Shown here: piece after piece, positions 24,799-32,200 of the stretch
Layout: the number at the start of each line of letters is the position of its first letter
Numbering within the stretch: the stretch's first letter is position 1
Assembly: GCA_964615905.1 (NCBI GenBank)
Contig: CAZTUB010000009.1
Coordinates: forward strand, 217,568 to 281,567
DNA length: 64,000 nt
Reading direction: 5' to 3'
DNA from: DATLMR01 sp964615905
Lineage (GTDB): Bacteria; Acidobacteriota; Blastocatellia; UBA7656
The notes under the pieces: generated by a model
Database searches by the model: none
What the model saw: only the letters and a program-made list of their open reading frames with translations
What the model was told of the DNA's origin: nothing
Program-made: the position numbers and the translations under genes

Positions 24799-26379
24799 TT
24801 AGAAAAGGCTTATCCACTCGCTTATGGGGACGAACTTTCGCTTTTCCAGGTCGAGCAGGACTATGTATGCGCCGAGCGCGCCGATCCTCCGGTTTGGGCC
24901 GTAGGTCAGGGGAGGTATGAGGTCAGTTTTGAAATCGTATAACCCTTCGAGCGACAAGATAAGCTTTTCGCGGCTCAACTCTTTTCCGGCTCGCTTCAAG
25001 CCCTCGACAAGCACCTTCGCCGCAGCGTATGCCGAAAATTGCGCGGGCAGGTGGCGGCGCGGAATCTTGTACTTCGCGGCAAGTCTCAGGTAGTCGGCGA
25101 CTCCCTCCTCCGTGTGGTCCGAAGGCAGGCTTGGAAACGCAAGCAGTATCTTCTCTTTGAAACTTCGCGGGAGATCGAACATATCGCGCCCGGCAACAGA
25201 GCCTGAGACAAGCATGTGCGGAGCCCACCCCAGCCTGTCCAACTCCGCGATGAAAGCTTTCGCCTCGGCCTGCTCGCCGAGAAAAAAGACTACGAGGCTG
25301 CCTTCTTCTTTCACCCTCCGGGCAAGGCTCGCGGCGTCGAATCCGGCGGTCGCATAGGAGAGCTTTATCAACTGGCCCCAGCCGCTCGACACCGTTTGGG
25401 CTTCAACCGCTTTGACGACCTCAAGCGGGGTCCCAGACTCCGGGTAGATGACCGAAGCCCTAGGGTTTTGCGCCTGCACATACTGTCGGGCAAAGCGCGC
25501 GAGCGCGAGCGCCTGTTCTCCGAGCCCCGACAGCAGGTAGAAGACCTGCCTGTTGACGGGGAACCCTTCGCCGGGAAGAAGAGTCAGCGGGCCTACCATC
25601 GGCACCTCTTCCGATTGCATAAGCGAAGCTATCTCTTTATCCGCGCCGGCCGTCCACGCGCCCGCGAGGGCAAAGACCTCCTCGCGTTCTAGGAATCGCT
25701 TTACGCTCGCGCTCGACGCGACCTCGTCCGCCGCGACCTTCAGCTCTATCTTGCGGTTGAAGACTCCGCCACGGCTGTTGACTTCGTCGAAGTAAGCCGT
25801 CATCACGGCCTTCATGTCGCCGCTCACATCGGCGAGCGCAGGGGCCGCCGGAAGAATCGTTCCTATCTTCAAGACCGTCTCGCCGATGCCGGGGTCGCGG
25901 TCATCTCCGAGCCGCTTCAGATACGCCAGGAGGTCTGCGGCGTCTTCGCGCGACATCTTATACCTTGGCATCGCCGTATGGAGCGCATTGGCCGACGGGT
26001 CGAGCCCTTCGGTGATCGCGCGCTCAAGCAACGCGTCGGTATAGGGGGCGTGTTTTCGACCCGACGCGGAGGTGACGGCGTAAGGCTTCGTCAAATTATT
26101 CCAGGTGATGTCTGTAGGCGTGATTCCGCCTTCGGGCTTGCCGCGCCCGTCAAGTCCGTGACAGTTTGCGCAGCTGAAGGTTGAAGCGTCTACTTCGAGC
26201 GATGCGTTCGCCAGAGCGGCCGTTATAGGCCTGCCCGACTGGCTCGCGCCGCGCAGGTATATCTGCTTGCCGCGTCTTTGTTGCGGCGTCAAACCCTGAG
26301 CGGCAGGCGACTGTGCCAGCGCGCTGCCGAGCCCGCCGAGCGCCGCCAAAATAGAGATTAAGAATCGAGCGCGTCTCAT
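24799..26379 (-). CDS. Cytochrome c fused to a Leu/Ile/Val-type periplasmic binding protein
   Basis: A 526-residue periplasmic protein. Signal peptide at 1-22, then a class I cytochrome c domain with heme motif CANCH (Cys70, Cys73, His74) and distal Met137 (AMPRYKMS). Residues ~165-526 form a type I periplasmic binding protein of the LivK/Peripla_BP_6 kind (LKIGTILPAA, then AYFDEVNSRGGVFNRKIEL and LAGAWTAGADKEIA). Joining a heme to a solute-binding fold is unusual. The start is one base after the Sco gene stop, so it is the last gene of the copper oxidase cluster. It could be an electron acceptor or a redox-linked sensor. Confidence 0.88.
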   Translation of the reverse strand: MRRARFLISILAALGGLGSALAQSPAAQGLTPQQRRGKQIYLRGASQSGRPITAALANASLEVDASTFSCANCHGLDGRGKPEGGITPTDITWNNLTKPYAVTSASGRKHAPYTDALLERAITEGLDPSANALHTAMPRYKMSREDAADLLAYLKRLGDDRDPGIGETVLKIGTILPAAPALADVSGDMKAVMTAYFDEVNSRGGVFNRKIELKVAADEVASSASVKRFLEREEVFALAGAWTAGADKEIASLMQSEEVPMVGPLTLLPGEGFPVNRQVFYLLSGLGEQALALARFARQYVQAQNPRASVIYPESGTPLEVVKAVEAQTVSSGWGQLIKLSYATAGFDAASLARRVKEEGSLVVFFLGEQAEAKAFIAELDRLGWAPHMLVSGSVAGRDMFDLPRSFKEKILLAFPSLPSDHTEEGVADYLRLAAKYKIPRRHLPAQFSAYAAAKVLVEGLKRAGKELSREKLILSLEGLYDFKTDLIPPLTYGPNRRIGALGAYIVLLDLEKRKFVPISEWISLF

Positions 26380-26380
26380 A

Positions 26381-27085
26381 TCACTTTAACGCGACGGGCT
26401 TGTCGTCGAGCACGCTCTCGATGACCTTGATGAGAGCGTCGGGCCGCGCAAGCCCCATGGCCTTCTTCCACAGGCCTGTGCGTTCGTTGCCTATGATGAT
26501 GATTGTGCTGTGATCTTCTCTGACCTCGACCTTTTGCCCAAGCTTGTAGAGAGCTAGCTCGACGTTCTCCCTGCTGCCCGTGATGAAGAACCAACCCGGC
26601 TTCGCGTGAAAGCGCGGCGCGTACTCTTTGAGCTTCGAAGGCGTATCGACTGCCGGGTCGACGCTTATCGAGACGATGTATGCGTCTTTATTCAAGCGCG
26701 GTCCGAGCCACTCCTGAACCTTTTCGAGAGTCTGATTCATGGCAGGGCATACGCCCGTGCAGCTTGTAAAGAACGCGTTGATGATGACGACCTTGTCTTT
26801 GAGCAGGTCGCTATAAAATTTCATGCTCTCGCCGTTGTGGTTGATGAGCTGTACGTCTGTGAAATATTTCAGCGCGGCCGATCTTTCGCCTGCTCGCGAT
26901 TTCTCACCCGCTTGTGATTTCTCACTCGCTTGTGCTTTCTCGCTCGCTTGCGATTTCTGGCCGTCTTGGCCGGGGCGCGATTGGGCCGCCGCCTGCTCTA
27001 CCGGTACGGTTAGCAAAAATAGCCAGCCGAGCGTTGAAATAATCAACGCAGCCTTCTTTGAAAACCCGATCATCTTTGCGGTCAT
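26381..27085 (-). CDS. Sco1/SenC family copper chaperone
   Basis: A 234-residue thioredoxin-fold protein anchored by an N-terminal helix (ALIISTLGWLFLLTV). Copper ligands are intact: Cys109 and Cys113 (FFTSCTGVCP) and His192 (REDHSTI). Sco proteins deliver copper to oxidase centres or keep their thiols reduced. A short tandem repeat of the type KSQASEKAQASEK covers residues 44-70 between the anchor and the domain. Within this cluster it is the obvious candidate to load copper into the large multicopper oxidase. Confidence 0.93.
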   Translation of the reverse strand: MTAKMIGFSKKAALIISTLGWLFLLTVPVEQAAAQSRPGQDGQKSQASEKAQASEKSQAGEKSRAGERSAALKYFTDVQLINHNGESMKFYSDLLKDKVVIINAFFTSCTGVCPAMNQTLEKVQEWLGPRLNKDAYIVSISVDPAVDTPSKLKEYAPRFHAKPGWFFITGSRENVELALYKLGQKVEVREDHSTIIIIGNERTGLWKKAMGLARPDALIKVIESVLDDKPVALK

Positions 27086-27104
27086 ATCTCACCTCCGGTC
27101 CTGC

Positions 27105-29105
27105 CTACCGTGCAGGCCGCGTCGTCGCCTCAAGGATCATGTAAGGCAGTTGCCGGTACTTCACTTTTAGCGAGGGGCTTTCGATAAAGACGTAATAAGG
27201 CCCGGCTTCGGGCGGGACGAACTCGATCTCGTAGATGCCTTCGCCGCTCGACCGGGCAGTTTGCCGCTTGTTCCACAACCCCGGCGCGAGAAAAGTCAGC
27301 ACGCCGACGTCTTTCAGCCCTACCTTCGGCAGGTTCGTAGCGGGGTCTGTCAGCTTGAACCTGAGCTTTGTCACCTGCCCGACCTGAATGAGCTTCTCCT
27401 TGTATAGCGGCTCGACCCGAAGCGCTGTCTGTCGGCTCCACTTCTCTGATGCGGGGTTCGACTTAACCGCAAGGTCGAAGCAATGTGCGATGCGCGGCGC
27501 GCCGAGCAGGAATGCCACGTCATAGTTTCCGCCTCTGGCAAACTTTACGCTGGTCGAGTAGACCCCCGGCGATGTCTCGCGGAGGCTGCGGTCGACGACC
27601 ATAACGCCGCGCGGCTCTCGTTTGTAGTTCTGGAAGTTTCCCATGGGCGCGGCCATGCCTTCCATGTAGTAGTAGATGATCTTGTCGGCCGGGTTCGCCA
27701 CGAGGACCGACGCCTGGTCGGGCGCGGCTACAATCGTGCCTGAGATGTTCAGCCCCGCCGCGTTCATCGGGGGTATCTGGCCGCCGGGAAATTTCGAGAC
27801 GCTGGCCCCCTTGCCTATGCTTGCGAGCGCTATCGAGTGGACAATCTCTGTCCCGATTGAACGCACGTAAGCGTAGCCTGCTGTGAAAGAGATCTGGTCT
27901 GGCAATTGTCCGACCGGGACCGTTTCGATAATACGATTCGTGGACGAATCTATTATGTGGACGAGGTTCTCTTTCGCGTTCGCGGCGAACCCCCATCGCC
28001 CGTCGGGCGAGAACCTGACGACCCTCACCCCGCGCCCCGCCTCTATGCGCCCGATCTGCGTATGATTGTCGCCGTCGAGAATAAAGATTGTGCCGTCACC
28101 TTCGTTCGCGACGTAGACGGCTTTGCTCAGCTTCGAAACCGCGATTGACGAAGCCGTGTCGCCCGTCTTTATGTCCTTTATCTTTACAAGCTTTTGCACG
28201 TCGATGACAGAGACGGTGCCGTCTTGCCTGTTGGTCACAAAAGCCGCGCGGTCGTCGGGCGTAAATCCGATCTCGTGGTGGCCCGCGCCGGTCTGTATGC
28301 GCGCCGCGACCTTGAGCGAAACCGTGTCGATAACCGTCACCCCGCTATCTGCCGTGTCGAGCGCATTGCTTCCGACCCACACGTACTTGCCGTCGCCTTG
28401 CAAGGCGATTCGCGTCGGCTTCATGCCTACGTCGATATTTTCCGTCACCTTCCATGTGGCAGTGTCGATAACCGCGACCTGATTTATAAGAGGAAGCGTC
28501 ACAAATACGCGCTTGCCGTCGCGGCTCAATACCCAGTCTTCGCCCGGACTCTTCAACAAGACGAGCGTAAGAAGCTTGCTTCCGCCGTATCCGAGAAGCG
28601 GGTCGATCACAGAGACTGTCGGGTCGCGGTTGAGCGCAAGTATGTAGTAGGAGTTCAAGTCGAGGTCGGGCCGGGTCTTCAAGCTCCCCTGAAGAAAGCT
28701 CTGTATCTTCTGCTTGCATGCCTTGTCGTCGGCCGCCTTGCCGTCGGCTTGCATGTCAATCCACGACGCGGGCCTCAGTCCCGTTATGGCTGTGCCCGTC
28801 TCTTTGTCCGACACCTTGAACCGAACAATCGCGTCCTCTTCGCTCTGTAACGCGTCGCTTTTGTCGCCGCCTTCCGCGCGCCGTTCTATAGTGAACTCGA
28901 CCGAAATCCCTTCGCGCACAACCTTTCGGGGTCCAACTTTCGCTTGCTCCGGCTGAGTCTTGACGGGCTGAGCGGCGGGTTGAGCTTCGCCAGTCTTTTT
29001 GCCCGCCTGTTGAGGGCGAGCGCTTGCGGTCGCGACCGCCAGAAAGATCGCGAGGACAGCTATGATTCCGTGTGAAGCCAAAAGCGTCGCGTGAATCTTT
29101 TTCAT
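27105..29105 (-). CDS. Secreted YVTN beta-propeller protein with C-terminal beta domain
   Basis: Starts at ATG 29105, preceded by AGGAGA, giving 666 residues. Signal peptide at the N-terminus (IIAVLAIFLAVATASA). Residues ~80-170 are a domain of unknown type containing one Cys (KACKQKI). Residues ~175-480 are YVTN repeats (VAVIDTATWKVTENI, GVTVIDTVSLKVAARI, TVSVIDVQKLVKIKDI, LVHIIDSSTNRIIE), as in cytochrome cd1-type propellers but without heme motifs. The C-terminal ~170 residues are beta-rich (LRFKLTDPAT, GIYEIEFVPPEAGPYYVFI). It lies between the oxidase and Sco genes on the same strand. The frame can extend 23 residues upstream, but the ribosome site favours this start. Confidence 0.85.
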   Translation of the reverse strand: MKKIHATLLASHGIIAVLAIFLAVATASARPQQAGKKTGEAQPAAQPVKTQPEQAKVGPRKVVREGISVEFTIERRAEGGDKSDALQSEEDAIVRFKVSDKETGTAITGLRPASWIDMQADGKAADDKACKQKIQSFLQGSLKTRPDLDLNSYYILALNRDPTVSVIDPLLGYGGSKLLTLVLLKSPGEDWVLSRDGKRVFVTLPLINQVAVIDTATWKVTENIDVGMKPTRIALQGDGKYVWVGSNALDTADSGVTVIDTVSLKVAARIQTGAGHHEIGFTPDDRAAFVTNRQDGTVSVIDVQKLVKIKDIKTGDTASSIAVSKLSKAVYVANEGDGTIFILDGDNHTQIGRIEAGRGVRVVRFSPDGRWGFAANAKENLVHIIDSSTNRIIETVPVGQLPDQISFTAGYAYVRSIGTEIVHSIALASIGKGASVSKFPGGQIPPMNAAGLNISGTIVAAPDQASVLVANPADKIIYYYMEGMAAPMGNFQNYKREPRGVMVVDRSLRETSPGVYSTSVKFARGGNYDVAFLLGAPRIAHCFDLAVKSNPASEKWSRQTALRVEPLYKEKLIQVGQVTKLRFKLTDPATNLPKVGLKDVGVLTFLAPGLWNKRQTARSSGEGIYEIEFVPPEAGPYYVFIESPSLKVKYRQLPYMILEATTRPAR

Positions 29106-29143
29106 GACTTTCTCCTGTAACCGGAAAATCTCAAAAGCCGCGA

Positions 29144-29187
29144 CGAGTGATGAGAAGATCGGTCGCGTTATCAATTCTCATCACTCG
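29144..29187 (-). repeat. Stem-loop between the oxidase and propeller genes
   Basis: A perfect 13-bp inverted repeat CGAGTGATGAGAA/TTCTCATCACTCG with an 18-base loop, located between the oxidase stop (29213) and the propeller start (29105). It could slow or protect transcripts inside the operon. There is no T-run after it, so it is not a standard terminator. Confidence 0.6.
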
Positions 29188-29212
29188 CCGCTGTCAGTTG
29201 TCGTCGTTTACT

Positions 29213-32200
29213 TCACAGACCCCTCGCCTCGGCTTCCTCGCGCGAAAGGAGCCTGACGGATTTGATTGTGAGTTTCCCCTGAAGCGTGCTTTCGCTTGTC
29301 GTCACTTCAAGGATGTTTGAGAAAGCCGACTCAGCGCCCGTCTTAAAAGCCCTGACCCGGTAGAAGTATGTATTTCCCGGCGCAATCGTGTTGTCGCCGA
29401 GGCTTGTGCTGTTGGCGGGCGCGTTAGCAAGCAGCGCGAAGTTGGCCGTCGAGCCTATACTGCGCTCGACCCTGAACCCAAGCTCGTCGCCGCTGTTATC
29501 ACCCCATTGGATCACGATAAAGTTGGTCCCCTGCGAGAAGAGCGTGAGCGGGCCCGGAGCGCCGAAGGCGGGGATGACGCCTATCTCAGGTTCGAGAGTG
29601 CTGCCCGCGCCGCCCTCCGAGCTTTCGATTACGGCTCCTTCTTTATCGAGCGCCTCGACGATGTACTCGTAGGAAGTATCGGCTTCGAGTCCTCTGTCGG
29701 TAGAGCCTCTCTGAGAGGCGTCGACAGTCTCGACCTCCTGGAACCCCTCGGCAATGCTCTTGGACTCGGTATCCTCGACCGCGTTAAGCGAAGGATCGTC
29801 TTCGCCGAGCGGCCCGCGACGGGTTACGCGGAAGCTCGCCGCGCTCAGGTCGTCATCTACGTCCCACTCGATCTTGATTTCGGAAGCCGATATTCCGTAC
29901 GCCCTTACCACTAGACGCCTGTTCGGGGTCACTCGGAACAGCCCCCAGATACCGGCGTCGAACTGGAAGGACTGCTGTGTGCGATAGAGGTAATCGCCTT
30001 TGACTTTGAATTTTCCTCCCGCCCCGTTCTTCGGAAGCGCGTTGAAGTGGAACGACGGGCCGACGCCTGTCTGCGCGCCTGTCCATTCGGAAAGAGCGTT
30101 CGCGCCCTGCATGGTCGAGTTGTTGATCCAGGGCTCGTGCTCCCAGATGTGGCCGTGAAGCGTCCAGACGTTATTGCGCGCGTGGCCGCCGGGTTGCAGC
30201 ACGCGGAAGCGGACCTGCTGCCCGATCTTTGCAGTGAAGATAGGCGTTTCGGGGTCCGCGAAGACCTGAACGTTGTGAAGCGCGAAGGTGAAGTTCTTCT
30301 CCCGCGTCTCTTCAAGCTTGAGGTCAGGCTCAAACCCCTTGCGGAACCATATCGGCTCCGTGCGGTAATTTATCGCCTTCTGTGCGGAATCTTCGGGGTC
30401 TTCGGCTTCGGCAAGGTTCGGGACGGGCTTGTTGCCCCGGAACCTCAGGTTGATGTCGTTTTGAAAGATCGAGACGAACTCGCGGAACCTGATCTCAGGC
30501 CCGGTGATGTCGGAAGGCTTGAAGATGTCCGCGACCGCGCGCATCTTCGCCGACTCGGTCCAGGTTGAGTTGCGCGGCTCGATTATCAGAGCGCCGACAG
30601 CGCCCTTGTTGCTGTGCTTGATCGGGTCTGCCGATACGAGGTTTGTCGCGCCGAACTCTATCGGCACGGCGACGCCTGACCCGTCGGTTATCTTCATCTC
30701 GCCCGCGTACCACTGGTATGTGAATACGCCGTTGGGGGCAACGGTCGAAGGCGGGTTCCAGCCTACGTTCAGCCCGTAGCTGCGAGTCGGGTCGAGGAAG
30801 ACCATCTGCGGGTGAAGGCCGACTACGTTCGACGGCTTGACCTGATTGGCGTTGAAAAAGTCGATTATCATCGGCATCGTGTTGAAGCCGTCCAGGTCGG
30901 GCGGGACGGCCGGGAGCTTGTTTCTCAACGTGACCTCGATGCAATCGCCTGCGTTCGCCCTCAAGATCAGCGGCTCGACAGGCACGCCAGGTCTGAGCGC
31001 GGTCCCGTTCAAATCGGCGGTTCTCACAAACAGTATCCCGGTCGGGTCGTGCAGCGGCCCATCGTTATTGTGGCCCGCCCGGCGGTTGTAAATGAGCGTG
31101 CCTCCGTGATTGGGCAAAGCGTTTGATGCCGAGATCGCCGTCACATCATAGAGTCGCCTGGGCGCGTTCTTCGGGCACACACCCGTCCAATCGCCACGGT
31201 TCTTGATGTCTACGACGCCTGTGTCGCGGCTCGGCAGCTTCGCCAGATCCTCCACGTTGTTGTTGTAGGCTCTGAGTAGCCCCCACAGCCCGTTCCACAG
31301 ATCGTCAACCGCCCAGCCCGGTGTGTAGAGATAATCGGTCGAGTTTCCCAGACCGTGCTTCGGCAGCGGCGGGATGACGAACTCGAAGTGCTCAGAGATT
31401 CCCATCATCTGGGATGACTTGAACCCGGAATTCTTGAAGTCGGGCTCGAACAGCCACTTCAACCCGTGAACGCTGAAGTTGTGCCCTTCTTCGTGCGCGC
31501 CTACGAGTATGCGGACCTGTATGCGGTCATTGATGAAGGTACGCATGAGCGGCGTGAACGGGTCTGTCGGGCGCATGTCTTTCGTCAGCGGCGGGTAGAA
31601 GTTCGGCTGCACGTTAAAGTCGGGGTCGCTTCGAGTGATGCCGGACTGGAAGGCCGTCGAGAGCGGGTGCGCCTGCTGGTTCGTGTTCGGGTTGCGCACG
31701 CGGAACGGTATGGGCTCGTTGCGGTAGTTGACCGTAAACGTGCCCGAATCGTCAGCCGAAATGGCTTCGGGGCAGGGCGGCGGCTCGTTGCTGATCGGGC
31801 ATCTTTCGGGCCGTTTCAGCAGGAAGGGCAACCCTATCTCTTCTCGCCCCGGCGGGTTGATCGCGTTTGGCGGGTCGGGGATCGGGTTTTCGACCGTCCC
31901 GCCTCCGTTCTTCTTGTAGGCGATGGTGAAGTCGGCGAACTCTATAAGGAATTCGCGGTAGCTCTCTTCAAGAACCTGCGTCTTGATGATGGCCTGCCAG
32001 CTCGTAGGCCCCATGTCGTCGCGGATAAAGCCGAGCGGCGCGCCCGTCTCGTTGTGGAACCACGACGAGAACTCAGGCTCTATGACGAGCCCTGCGTACA
32101 GACCAGTCTGTTGATGAGTCGATGGGCCGAAGTGATCGTGCGTGAAGGCCGTCCTCAGCGTGCGGTCCACGTTCTGGCCGTTGGTGACGCGGTCGGCGAA

